The notes beneath the pieces were generated by a model, which searched no databases, was not told the DNA's origin, and worked only from the letters and a program-made list of their open reading frames with translations. Below, in pieces: positions 26,821-39,200 of a DNA stretch of 64,000 nt. This DNA is from Serinus canaria (Eukaryota > Chordata > Aves > Passeriformes > Fringillidae): positions 102,591,990 through 102,655,989 of the forward strand of contig NC_066315.1 of NCBI RefSeq assembly GCF_022539315.1, given 5' to 3'. How positions within the stretch are numbered: the first letter of the stretch is position 1; the number at the start of each line of letters is the position of its first letter. A program made the position numbers and the translations under genes.

Positions 26821-26962
26821 CCTAAAGCATCACAAGGGCCATATTGTTCAGGATTTCGGAGAGCAATCGTTTATCTTTGTGGATACAAGTAAACGGACAA
26901 TGGTGTCCCGACCATCTGCTCAAGCTGCTTGAGAACAGTCTTCTGTGCAAATGGCATGAAAG
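26821..26962 (+). other. Candidate internal exon, 142 bp, gene not recognised
   Basis: A strong polypyrimidine tract from about 26791 ends in CTTGGCAG at 26813-26820, a near-ideal splice acceptor. The segment ends at 26962 in GAAAG followed by GTAATT at 26963, a fair donor. Inside are four CpG dinucleotides (26857, 26868, 26894, 26909), unusual against the CpG-poor surroundings. The frame starting at 26822 runs 36 codons (LKHHKGHIVQDFGEQSFIFV and onward) and ends at TGA 26930-26932. The other two frames stop earlier, one immediately and one after about 23 codons. It could therefore be a last coding exon with a short 3'UTR junction 30 bp after the stop, a 5'UTR exon, a cassette 'poison' exon, or a lncRNA exon. 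A second acceptor-like site (TTTTTTTCTCCTCAG, ending 26780) lies 40 bp upstream. I do not recognise the peptide. Confidence 0.45.
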
Positions 26963-29380
26963 GTAATTTAACCTCAGAAGGTGCCCACAGAGCTCCAGTT
27001 CTGTTTACCATTGTGTCTTTGCCAGTCTAAAAATAAATCATGCTGAACAAAAACATCCTTTTTTCTTTCCCAATTTAAAGAACAGATCATCGTCAGAGCT
27101 AATTTCAGCTAATTTCACCACAAGGGGTTGTTTTTCCTTTCTAGTATTTTTTTAAGTAGCAGATAGGTTTCCTGGGATAAATGGTATCTGTCTTATAATT
27201 GTGTTTGTTGCTGTAGGAGGCTGTTGTTTTTCAGAGTACAAAATAGGGTATAATCATGGAGTGGTACTCAGTGCTGAGTGCTACACACTTTCAACATATC
27301 AGCTCTAATTCTGCCATGACCCCTTGTTATTTTGTTTTGCCAGCCACTCTCTTTAATTGGGAAAGGAAGAACTCCTAGTAAGCAAGTTTTTATTTGCAGA
27401 GGGGTATCCTGTCCTAAAAATGAAGAGTGGCTTTTCTGGATGCCCTCTTTCAAAGCCTCACTTGAAGTGGTTTCAGTTTCTGGTCCCAGTGAAACTCTGA
27501 AAAAATTTAAAGTTTCACTGCCAGTAAAAAATTCAAATGTGTGTATATATATACAAATATATATATAATAGCCAAATGAGGGAAAAGCAGTTACTTTCTC
27601 AAATTGAAGACATATTTTAAGCTAGAAAAGAAGGGCTTGAAATTCATCTCACTGTCAAGGGTTTTGCAGTTCTTACTGGCTATGGTGGTTACTCTCAGGA
27701 CTAGCAAAAGCAGCATCTTGGTGCTGCCCCACAGCTTGAAGTGCTGTATTATCTTCTGCCGTCTGCTGTGCTTGTTTCTGCTGTTCAGTGCTACAAATAA
27801 AGCAGTTTCTGGCTCCTCCATGCTCTCTTTGTACTGCATTCCTCCTGCTTTGTGAGATGTCAGACTGGTCCATGATGTGAGACGGTTTTCTGGCAAAGTC
27901 TGGAGGTCAGAACAGACCTTGTAGAGCATGTTCTCTGGGATGCTGTTGCTGCACAGTCATCTTGCATGCTGCTGTGGGAGGAGAAGTAGAAAATGCATTT
28001 TCCTGGCTGCTTTGTGAGATAACTTGTTCAGAGGGCACATGGGAATGCCAGCAGCAAAAGAAGGTAGATAAAAATCTGTATTCAAGAATCCAAGTTGGAA
28101 TAAATTAAAAATGGCAGTGGTGTGTCTGTGAGAAGAGAAGTAGGTCTCATCTGGTTTTGTTGCTTATGTAGCTACACTGGTTTAGCTAACCTAATAAAAT
28201 ACAGTGTCTTTCTGTAAAAAATGCATTCTGGACCTGAAATGGACCAGATTCTTGATTTAATTGCTAAAGAGTATCCAGTCTTGATGGTGTCAAGCTTTTG
28301 CTCCAACTTAACAACATAAGCCTGATTCATACTTTTCTTGGCCATTTTCACTTGGATTTATTTTTTTAAGTAGAAGAGGTGGAACATGACAGATTTGAAA
28401 ATGTTTTATATAGCTTTCAACAAGAAGCAATTTATAGCAACTTGAAGTTACATAACTTCTAACTCCACTTTTTTTCATGGCATGATTTAGATAGATCTGG
28501 TACTTTCACAATAATTCAAAGGAATATGCAATCAGTCAATCCATCTTATCTATTTTAAGCATTTCCAAGGAACCATCACAGTAGTTTCTACATTCTAAAT
28601 TGGAATACAAGTGACAGTTTGCCATAAACAAGTATTTTGCAAAATATCAAAAAGAAAAATAGTTTTATTCATTTATGAAATTAAACCTTCCTCTAATAAA
28701 GGGATCCCACAATATTGCTCATGGTGCTCACCACACAATTAGTATTAATTTATGCTTTAGGTAAAAATTTACTTTTGGAAAAAGTAAAAAAGTTTGTTTT
28801 TCATAGGAAGATGATGAGATGCTTCTCCAGCAATAGCTAACTTGTAGATTTGTAAGACCCCACAATTATCAGAAAGACAATGGAGTATTACCTTTCATTA
28901 ATTGTATTGGCCTAGATATAGAACAAATGAACACAACAAATTTTTTCACAGAGCAATATTTAGGATAATCTAGGAATTCGTTCAGATGGCTTCAGAATAC
29001 TTGTAGCCAGAGGTAGTTTGGATTCTCTCATAAAGTAGTTTATTCAAACCATTTTGCAATATTGTTCAAATGAATCATTGAACTTTTAATCAGTTGAATA
29101 ATTCATGAACATTCTTTTAAAGGAATTTAATCAAAGCATTATGTGAATACTTTCACAATGTTGTACCTATAGTAGTATCAATGCAATCCTTCAACCTCAG
29201 CTTGCACCTCTGTGTAGTTGGGGTCTTTGTGTTTTGCATCATTTGATCTGAGAAGAAGCCATAAGGTTGTGTAGGGCAGAATTAGGCATCCATCTGGGGT
29301 ATATAAGGATTATCCTACTGAGAAAAACAGACTAAGTTGAGAAAAACATTAGGGGAAGTACAAATCAAAAGCTAGAAAAC
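26963..29380. other. Non-coding DNA, no clear feature
   Basis: No repeat is recognised. The stretch contains a short TA microsatellite (about 27541-27570, TATATATATACAAATATATATATA-type). It also has a somewhat GC-richer part at 27600-27930 with overlapping open frames of 83 to 112 codons on both strands, which lack domains and are judged to be chance frames. Confidence 0.5.
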
Positions 29381-29421
29381 AAAAAAAAAAAAAAAAAACC
29401 AAAACAAAACAAAAAAAAAAA
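29381..29421 (+). repeat. A-rich low-complexity tract
   Basis: A run of 18 A is followed by CCAAAACAAAACAAAAA-type sequence. It is a simple A/C repeat. No retrotransposed gene body is visible immediately upstream and no target-site duplication was found. Confidence 0.85.
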
Positions 29422-30944
29422 GTCCAGAAAATAAGCCCAACAATAAGAAAATATTGTAAATTAAAGAAAATGAAGAGCAGAATAAAGAGCCTGTGTCTCA
29501 GGAATATTTTCTGCTTTTGACAACATTATCATATTTACTTAAAATCCTAGAATTTTCATTTCTTGCTCATACTTCTTCCACATCTGCAGGGTAGATTTCA
29601 GTATTATTAGTTTACTTTTTCAATCCACATGGAAATTTTACTAGAAAAAAATAAGAGGAGCATTAATAGATCTTACTGAATTTATTTTGAGATTTTTTTA
29701 AGGTCAAGGGCTGCCACTGTATTTCAAAGCCACAACAGATGAAAATCTCTGCTACTCTAAAGAGAAAGAAGTGTAGAAGGCCCTTTTAGTTTTCCACAAA
29801 GTATGGAAACCCTGAATATTTGAGAACTCAGTTTATCTTATGTTTCTCAAAAGGTACATGATAGTTCTATATGTTATTTTTGAAATTTTACAGAGCAACA
29901 TAGCATTGTTAGATTCACAGAAAGAAGGAATTAGAGATTATGTAGGATTTGACTTCTGCCTCTCATCTCTTCTACCTCACAGACCATGTTTGGCCTTCAT
30001 TTGTTGTTGCTTTTTCATTTCCTAGATGAAATGGTCAGGAATAAGGAAAGAATAGAAAAATTTTGTTACTCTCTCGTGTGGAACTTCTGTCATCAATGTG
30101 TATATGGTTGAAAGCCTTAGACAAAATGTGAAGAAGCTGCTCCCCAATATATGGTGATAACATTTCGTGTTTCTCACCCATACCACCGAGCACTGGCATT
30201 TCATTTAATGAGCTGCAATTTTCTCCTGTCACCTCTCATGATCTTAGGCTGTGGCTGGGTTTTAGTTTGTAATGAGGACACTTTAGTGCAAGTGTATGTT
30301 GGTGTTTAAAGGCTTGCTAGGTGTCTAGATTCTCATATAATCAATGTATTACATGTTTCCAATCAGGCCAAAAGAATGATTCAAATATCCATCTCCTACA
30401 GGTTCAAATCACTGGCACTTTTGTATGCCTCTAGGATCATTCATAATGTGGTGGGTGTACTTGAGACATCCGTGTGGAATAGATAAATATGCCACGGGAC
30501 CTGTAGGAGACCTGCAGCCTCCTAATGGGCTTGCTGGAGCCAGGAAGGAATGTTCCAAGGTACTTCTGAGGCCAACTGAACTGGGCCTTAGCTATCTAAG
30601 TAACAGCAAACTTAAATATCTTTCTTGCATGTAGATAGCAGATGCTGGGTGCGTTAATCTGAAACTGAACTCCATGACATGTAACAGTGCCTTTATTGGA
30701 TTTCCTGCAAACAGCCTCTCTGACGTGAGAATCATGCAGAGAACTAATGAGATTGAGGAAAGTCATCCAGGTTTTGTCTGGTTTGCTGTGGTCCTTTATA
30801 GGAATCTGACATTACTATACTATAACATACCTAAGGGAACTTTTCAAGAGTGGACCCATGAAAATTTGGCTCCAACCGCTGCCAGTGCAAATGTTCTGGC
30901 AAACTGAGGTGCTGAGCCAGGAGCTGAGCTTAATGACCATGAGT
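29422..30944. other. Non-coding DNA, no feature seen
   Basis: AT-rich sequence with only short open frames and no recognisable repeat, exon or RNA gene. Confidence 0.55.
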
Positions 30945-31190
30945 TGAAACAAGAGGTTTAGAATGGATGGAATGAAGAGCATTTTCACTCTGAGGACAAG
31001 CAGGTGCTGCATTGGGTTGCTTAGAGATCCTGTGCTGGCTCCGTTCTCTGAAGTGTTCAAGACCCAGCTGGACAAAGCCCTGAGCACCCAAGCCTGGTCT
31101 CACAGCTGAGCCTGCTTGAAGCAGGAGCTTGAACCAGAAACTGCCTGATGTCCATTCCTGCCTGAATTTTCCTGTGATCTCAAGATACAT
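30945..31190 (+). mobile_element. Old CR1 LINE 3' fragment, plus strand
   Basis: Blocks typical of CR1 occur in the correct order. They are TTTTCACTCTGAGGACA, AGAGATCCTGTGCTGGCTCC, GTGTTCAAGACCCAGCTGG, ACAAAGCCCTGAGCA, CCTGGTCTCACAGCTGA, then a CTTGAAGCAGGAGCTTGA block. It closes with TTCCTGCCTGAATTTTCCTG and TGATCTCA. The tail is degenerate and the copy is clearly ancient. It does not code, and overlapping minus-strand open frames of about 90 codons are shadows. Confidence 0.75.
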
Positions 31191-31416
31191 TATTTCAAGA
31201 AGTGAAGCCAATAGCTTTTCTGTTCAAGCCCAATTAGACAAAGATAGGAAAACTATTTCCCTTAACTGGAGGTGCAAGAGTAGTAATTTTCATTTTCTGG
31301 TATGAACAAGTGGCCCCAGAATTAATTGAACTAACCCTGTTGCAGTACAACAAAGAATTGGGAATTAAAATGGTTTGTGAAATTTTTTTTTGTTACAACC
31401 AGCATTTAAAAAATTG
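31191..31416. other. Short spacer, no feature seen
   Basis: Unremarkable AT-rich sequence between the CR1 fragment and an A-rich tract. Confidence 0.5.
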
Positions 31417-31502
31417 TGATGGCACAGAAAAAAGAAAAACAAAACCAACCACAAAAAACCCCAAAAGGAAAAAAAAAAACAAACAAACAAAAAAAAAACC
31501 CA
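31417..31502 (+). repeat. A/C-rich low-complexity tract
   Basis: About 85 bp made almost only of A and C with AAAC, AACCAACC and CAAA units. The open frame reading Lys-rich through it is an artefact of composition. Confidence 0.85.
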
Positions 31503-33310
31503 GCAGAATGACTTAGGATGGTTTGTGAGATCTTTTTAAAATTGGTTTTGGGTTTTAATATTATGCCTTTTTTGGTGTGAAAAATGAGGATATTTTGTAA
31601 TGAATTAATCCAACCCCCTTATAAATTAAATATTACAAACACACAGACAGGAGAAAAGGTCACAGTTTGACTTGCAAGTAGAAATATAGCATTTTCTTGA
31701 AATAAGGAAAACACAGGAAAATGGAATTTCAAGAATTTCTAGAACATTTTTTCTTTTTTTTTTTTTCCTCATCTCAGTGGAGCAAAAATTTCACCATATA
31801 TTTAAGGAAACATTTAAATAGGCTTTATTAACTCCCTAAATAAAACCATATTGTATTTCATTAGTCACAAGGTACATATTGCAGATAACATGGCACATGT
31901 TGCTAGATTTCTCTATGTAAAAAAATAATTACTTATTTTTGAATTATGACATATTTTGAATTATGTCACACAGAATGAGCGCTTCATTACACAAGAAGAT
32001 ACTAGATTGCTTTTTGCCTTTGCCAGTATTATAAGCTGGTAAAAGTGAAAAGGAATGTAGGAAATCTCAATTCCTTGACTAGTGGGCAAAAATAAAGGAT
32101 GTGCAGAAGTGTGCAAAATGATACATAAATAGAGAACCTGTCAAATAGTAATGTTTTGGATAAAAAACTGTGGGTTCAAATCAAAAATATTTTGAAATAA
32201 ATAAAATAGTGAAGCATATTTATCACAGTAATAAAAGCAACAGTAGATTTTATGTGGTTTTTATGAATTCAAAGGGCAGTGTTTAAGCAGGCTCTGGTAA
32301 ATGCAAGAACAGTGATCTTTGTTTTTTAGTGTGAGCCAGCTGCATACTCGAGTAGAAAGGTAGCTCTGAGTGGCTGAATTTTGGTTGCTCCTATCTATAA
32401 CCAGTGCTCCTGTAGCACTGAGCTGGTGACCTCCTTCCTAAAAAAGCCTGACATATGCCACAAGATCAGGTAGGATGCTGAAGATTGTGTAGCCTCAACA
32501 GCTTCAACAGCCAGAGACAATTTAAAGTGTGCTCATAATGCTACTGTTCCTTTCTTACAGCTGAGAAAAAGCTAAATCCTAGTGGAGTGTAACCAGGACA
32601 GGCACTAAATAGCTACCAAGGAAACTTTGTTGCATCAAAATGCTAAAGGATGTCTGCAAGAACTTAACTATTTTCAGTGATATGTTCAGGAAAATACAGA
32701 TCAGTTAATGTCAGAATGAGCTTTTTAGAGTCTTTGGCTGTGTCCCAAAATTATTTTCACACTTTTTCACACTGTCAGCAGTCCTTTAACTGTTCTAAAA
32801 TGTCTTATGCTAGTTTCTGAGAAGTGAACCACTGAAGTTCCTGAACAGTTGATTATTGTCATTATTACTGTTTTAGGATTTGTCTGTTTTGTAGTAAAGG
32901 ATGGTGTGCAAAAACAGGATGTTGGTTATCACCAAAACTTTATAAGATGTGTTTTATCTCAGTGATTTAATATCCAACTCCCACACTCTCAACATGTTTT
33001 TTTCTTTTCTATCTGTTCTATTATTTTAAAGCTACCAGCTGTGAAGTTTGTTCTGATTGAACCTTGAGCTGATCAAATATGTTTTCAGTAGCATAAAGTC
33101 AGATAAATATACACATCATTATAGTGGTTCTGGAAAATGCATGCATGCATAAGATGTTTCACACATAAATAGTTTAATAAAAACTGAATTCTTTCCTGGT
33201 ATTTTCATCTTGTCTAGTGAAAAGGGGTGGTCCATTTAACTATTTCTAATTTTTCAAAGTGTTTAGTTATACACAGTCATAAGTTCCAGCTGGGGGGCTC
33301 TGTTTGTGTG
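31503..33310. other. AT-rich non-coding DNA with a small tandem duplication
   Basis: No gene or mobile element is seen. At 31937-31970 a 17-bp unit starting TTTTGAATTATG is repeated twice with small differences. A T-rich run with polypyrimidine character lies near 31750. Confidence 0.5.
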
Positions 33311-33358
33311 AACATATATATATATATATACATATGTATGTATATAAGTATATATAGA
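33311..33358. repeat. TA-rich microsatellite
   Basis: An alternating TATATATATATA run continues into interrupted TACATATGTATGTATATA units. It is likely polymorphic and has no other function visible. Confidence 0.85.
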
Positions 33359-36049
33359 GACAAAATCTTGATTTCTGTTTGATTTGTTCCTCTACTGCAT
33401 CTTTTACCTGGTGATCATTTTTTTTTTACTCTAATGCATTTTGATGTTTGTTTGAAATGTTTTGCAATAGAAACACTGATATATTTCTCAGATATCTGCA
33501 AACACATTATCTTTTAGTCCAATATGGCCCATCTTTACAGATGCAGAAATTGGTATGTTTAAAAAGAAATGGGTAGTAGTTTCTTGGAGTTTGTTTTTTG
33601 TGTGGTTTTTCTTTCACATATAGGCTAGCACTTGTCAGCTACAACTATGCTGCCTAGAAAATACATCATCCCAGCAAGAGTGGTATTTTAAGTATATCTT
33701 TTGAATTCCTATTTAAAAGTGTTGATGCCTGTAAACAAGTAATACTTTTATTTGTAGTTAGATCAAATTTATCAAGCAAAGAGTCTTGGATGCAGCATTT
33801 GGGTATGATTCGCTCTGCCATGTTGAGATTAAAGATGTATTATGTATATTTTTTTGTATTATATATCTTGGAAAGTGTGGCATTTCACTATTAGAAATGG
33901 TATGGCAAAGCACAGAGTTAAATCAATACCAGAACTGTCTTTTGCATGGCTCTAAATTACGGCCAGTGGTTTCCAAAGGAGAGGGGTTACCTCTCATACA
34001 TGATTAAGTGAAAAGAATGTGGAGGTTCCATATTTAAACCTTGGCAAATCCTGCAGTCCAAAAGAAGCATGGTGCTTTCATGCTTCTTCAGAAATAAGAC
34101 ACGTTCCTTTTACAGTGTTTATTTGCAAATTTGCAATTGAAATGGACATGATGTCTTCCACTTCAAAACCCATTGATTTGACAGGTGTTAGTTCTTGGGG
34201 GAATACCAACATTTTAATATTCTTTCAGTGTGCTTCTATTTCAGCACTTTGAATCGAGTCATTAAATATTTCTGATGGTTCTAAATTTTTAGAAGAAAAA
34301 TAGTTCAGCCAAGTCAGTAAATCATTTTGTCATTAGGAGGGCCTTGAAGGATCGTAAGGTGATGAGATTTATTCTTGCTGCATGTAAAAAAATTATATTT
34401 GCAACATGATAGATCACCTCTGGAATTAAATCTTCCTTTGAATCGGCCATCAGTGCATAAGGCAATGAAATTACAAAAAAGTAATATAAGTATTGGAATG
34501 TTAAAATTATAGTAATTCATAGTTTTAATCTTTAAGTAGCACTTAGACTACTCCACTGAAAGAAGAAAGGATAGAATGTGCATGGGAATGCATGAGCAAG
34601 AGGTACAAGGGATTTCAGGGCATTACAACAATAAATGGGTTAATATCAAACAATATTGGTATTGTTGAAAGTTACAATATCGTAATGGTCTTTAGGAAGC
34701 TTGAGTTGAATTATTTAGTGATTTTACCTTGCTGATGGAATATTATCTGTTTCATTAACTATATCTATTGCAAACGGGATATCTCTTTTCTAGGCATCTT
34801 TAATGCAATAGTTAACCACTAAAAAGTCAAAGAAACTAAAGGGGGGGTTGATTGTAAGTTTTTACATGAGTAGGAATTTATAGAGGTGTTTTTCCTATGA
34901 TGTGGCTTACTCTTGAGCTTAGAGAGCTTCAGTCCAGGTGACTGCAGCCTGTGTCCTATTAAACACAGCAGTGGTCTGCAGACTCTTTACTCCCTTATCT
35001 TCTACTCCTTGTTTCATTACAGAGCAAATATGCTATGGAATTGGCTTCTCCAAGGCACCCCAGAATAACAACTGTTGGAATTTAAGTTCTGATTGAGGCT
35101 TCCATTCTACAGGGTCAGCTTGTTTGGGTGGTTCTTCCAGAGAAGCAGTTTGCAATTGCAGGAATACCATGTTTCTGGACTTTAGAACTTGTTTTGGCAT
35201 TTGCAACAGGCCAACATAAGTCACTATGTGGAACTTTCATTTTTATAGATGAAGAAGCTGCTGGCTCTGTGTTTCAAGTATGAATTCAGTTTTATGAAAA
35301 TAGTCACAATAAAGTTAAGATGAACTCTTACAGTTACTAACATCACAGGAAAAAGGTGTTAGGTCATGTCTAAGGCAAAATTAGACAGTGTATACATAAA
35401 TTACAGTTAATAAGTTAAAATAATAAAAATCTAATGTTGCTTTTGGATTGTCTCTGTTAAAGGTACTTCATAAATATTCAAGGTTTATTTTACACAATTA
35501 CTGTTCTTGCATTCAGCACCATTTTTGTAGTTCTTAAGTGAAGTCCCCCCAGCTGCCTCATCACCTATATTAATGAAACATAATAATCTACGTGTTTCAG
35601 AACTGAAAGTGAAGGAAATCTAATGAGCTGACAGGAATTGAAAGGAGACTAACAGGTCTGTATTATGTTCAATAGTACTTAAGTAGACTTTTTTTCTCCT
35701 TTTACTTGTTTATTCCCAACAACCTCTCTTCTGAGACTGACCCCTGCTGGAAGCTTTATTTTTTTTTGACAAATGTGTCATCAGAGGTGCTTTAATTGTA
35801 TAAACTCTCTTCCTAGGCAGCAAAATTAGTTTGAACCTTGTCTGTACTTTGACAGTAAAGCTCAAACTCTTGAGAAGCGCTGAAGGTTTCTAGGAGAAAG
35901 GTCTGCCTAACCATAACATTGGGGTACAAAAAACTTGAAGGCTGTAAGGCAAACTAGAATTTGGTCATTTGATTTCCACTAATCACACAGGAACTCCTGT
36001 GAACGGGTGGCCTCTGTTCTTTGAAATACACTGAGATTCATATTCCACC
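33359..36049. other. Non-coding DNA, no feature seen
   Basis: AT-rich sequence without recognisable repeat, exon or RNA gene. Open frames are of chance length. Confidence 0.5.
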
Positions 36050-36270
36050 CAATATGTGTCTCTCAAAAAATAATTATTTTCAAATTAAATACCTTTTCAT
36101 TACAAAAGGCCAAGCCATTTGAACAGCCGGAGCTGTTCTATTCTTGGTTCAATAAGCCCTTAAATTTTGTTGATAAACCTTTGTTTAGACTTTAGGTCTA
36201 TCTCTGGAAATTAATTAGATGCAGTACTTTTATGTGTTTTATGAAACACTACATTTATTTCAGAAAAAAT
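36050..36270. promoter_or_regulatory. Possible conserved non-coding element
   Basis: A mixed AT-rich stretch has homeodomain-like words (AATAATTATTTTCAAATTAA, GAAATTAATTAG). It also has a perfect small inverted repeat GAACAGC-CGGA-GCTGTTC at 36121-36138 that contains a rare CpG. The texture resembles vertebrate conserved elements. The arms are too far apart for a steroid receptor element (8 rather than 3 bases between half-sites). There is no conservation evidence here. Confidence 0.25.
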
Positions 36271-39200
36271 GAGTCAAGGTTGCAAATAATTTGCAGTCCA
36301 CTTATAGTTGCAGTGTATGCAGTTAAAAATTCTGATACCTTAATATAACCTAGCAAGATCCTTAAAATTTGAAATAAGCTTAAAAAGTATTTGAACAGTT
36401 TACAATTTAAAAACTGATTAATATTGGAGGACTGACCTGTGTATGTAGCAAATAGCTGAAGTCTTGAGTTTCAATGAGCATGTAATCTTAAAAAGTTAGC
36501 ATCTTGAACTTTTAACATAATTATAAAGAGAAAAACTATGGATAGTACTTGCAATTTGTCCCTACTATTCAAAAAATAGGCCTTTTATCTGAAGGCTAAA
36601 TTTGTCTGAATTTGGCTGATAATGACCACATTTCTACTATTCTGTGGCACCATAAAATGTGGCCAGTTTCCCTCTTGCCTTTTTTCTGAGTGAACACTTG
36701 GTACCGAGCACAGTCATTGACCATTTGGTCATTCTTGGGATTCTCTGCTTCTGGTTCACAGCATCTCAGTGTGGCTTTGCAGCAGTAAGGTGGGAAGGGA
36801 GTTTGGGGTAGGAAAGAGAACAGTTACTGAGAGTGCAGCAGAATTATGAAAATCACATGAAGAAATACAGGCGTTCTTTATGCCATATATGAATATGTAT
36901 TATAATCCTAATAAATGGCTCCATCCTCTCTGTAATGCATGATGATAGAAAGTAATTTTTAATTTTTTCTGATGACTAGGTGTTTTACTCTTCAGAAGAA
37001 ATATGAACAGCTAAAGTGGCTTTGTCTGTCTTTTCACACCAACAATAGTATTTTGGCATGAACTGATATACTGTGGATGCCTTGAACTATGCAAAGCATA
37101 GTTTGCCTTGTTATTGGTGTCTGTGAGGTAGTTGCAAATGGTATGTTATGAGTTTGTGGGTAACTTATGAAAAAAGTAGTTAAATACAAAATGTATAGTG
37201 TACATTGCACATGCATAATTTCCAAAGAAATATGTGATATATAAAATTCCTCATTTTAATAATTTAAACTAAATTATTTTCTATTCCACTGGATTATGCA
37301 GTGGTATTGCTTATTATCTGATTACAGAAGAAGTGTTTTTACTGACTTACGAGAACATGTTTAAATAAATTTTAAATATAATATGTTACATGTATACACT
37401 GTAAATTACTTCAATTAGCTGTGGTTAGCCCATAAAAAATAATACTTAAGAAACCACTGTGGTTCTTTTCATTACTTCAGGATGTATTTGGATTTTTTTT
37501 TTTCTTTTTTTTTTTTGCTATATTGACATTGTGGAAAAGGCAAAAGTCCTAAATGGACTAAAATAATCTATAATGCTAGAAAAGATTTAATTATTGATTG
37601 ATTTTTCTTCAGCCACCTTTATGTTCAAAGAATAAGTGTCAGAAACAAGCATTTTCTTTTCTACTGAAACTTGTATCTTTTCATCCAGCCATGTAATTTG
37701 TGGTGTGGTGATTTGCACTAGAAATTTTTATAGTCTTAGCTGTAGCTGTTTAATTCCAAGCATGGGTAGAGGTAATTAAAAAAGAGAGGCAGTATTACTT
37801 TAAACAGGTGCGGATAGTGAAGCTCTGGACTTGTGGATTGAAATGCTGACACAAAATATGCTTATTTTAGTTGGTATTGGCTGATAAAACTAAGCCTAAG
37901 TTCTCTCTGATCACATGACACTTGTCCTCAGATTGGCAGCTGTAAGTCCTTTTAAGGATATGAAATGAAACAAACACAGAAAAGGAATGTACTTTTATTA
38001 AGTATTTGCAATAAAATTTTGCTAGTAGCCACTGAGAAGTTTGGTTAGTCTGTGTAATTAATTGTATTGTAACCATCTACTCTTTACAATCTTAGATTGT
38101 TTTTCATATACCTTTAAAAGAAGTTGGATGTTTTTTCCTGTCATATTTGTTACTTTTGTTGCAGTGTTTTAGCATAAAATCACCTGAGATCTGTTGCATA
38201 TTTCTCCAGGACAAAACCTTTTAGACTGTTTCTGACTGTTGTTTCTCAGTTCATATCTGGGTTAGCCACAAGGGAAGTTCCTATTTATCTTTTTTTCTTT
38301 GTACCAAAATTTGCAGATTTGTTTTGACGTTGACTCCCATTTCAGTGCTGTTATTCACACACACAGTGCTGATCATTTTAGAAGTAACCTGGCATCCCCT
38401 AGAAAGTAGGGACTGTGCACTGAATGTTTCCATTGCAGCCCCCTTCACTACCTGAAGCTTATTTATGAGCAAATAATGCAGCAGAAAAGCAGTGAGCATA
38501 AATAACATGATACAGAAAACATACTTAAAATTAGGATCTAGAGTGCTTGTGCCTCTATATTTTTTGGTGTCATCTTCAGATTTATTCCTGCATTCCACTA
38601 GAATTCCATCTCAGGAGTCTGAAGCTGAATTTTGGAATTAATATTGATTTACTGGGGTGCCTCACATCTTTCTTGATAATGTGTGTGCTGGTAACTCCTC
38701 CTCAGTCCGTTAGAGTGCTCCATTGCTGCTCTGTCAAACTGCAATTCTAGAAAACTGAATTGCATTTGAGCATCTGCTGTGGTCAACCTCAGAATATTTC
38801 TACACATTTTCCTAGCTTTCAGCGTATTTTAATGTGGTATTCACTAAAAATTAGCAATGCTAAACAATTAATCTCACAGAAGAAAAAGTGCCCTAAGAAA
38901 GAGAAAGTATAAAATGCCCAGATTGATCATGACAGCATAAATCAATCCTACTGAATTATTGTGGGAAGTCCTTGTTTATCATGTCTAAAAAAGATAGGGT
39001 CTTTTTCCAACCTTCTGTGAATGCATATCATACACTCAGATTTTTCATTACAGTGAAAAGTGATAGGCCTGAGTGACAACTAATTTTCTTTTGTAGTTTT
39101 AGGAATAACAGCATGGAACATAGCCATATGAAATGGGAAATTTGGGCAATGTGTCATTAAAGAGGAGATAACTCCTGTGTTGAAGTAATTGTCAGCATTA

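Noticed and set aside
27591..27929. 112-codon minus-strand open frame with overlapping plus frame
   Set aside because: No domain, no splice context, and both strands open at once point to composition rather than coding.
36121..36138. Steroid hormone receptor element (GAACA ... TGTTC)
   Set aside because: The half-sites are separated by 8 bases instead of the 3 required for a glucocorticoid or androgen response element.
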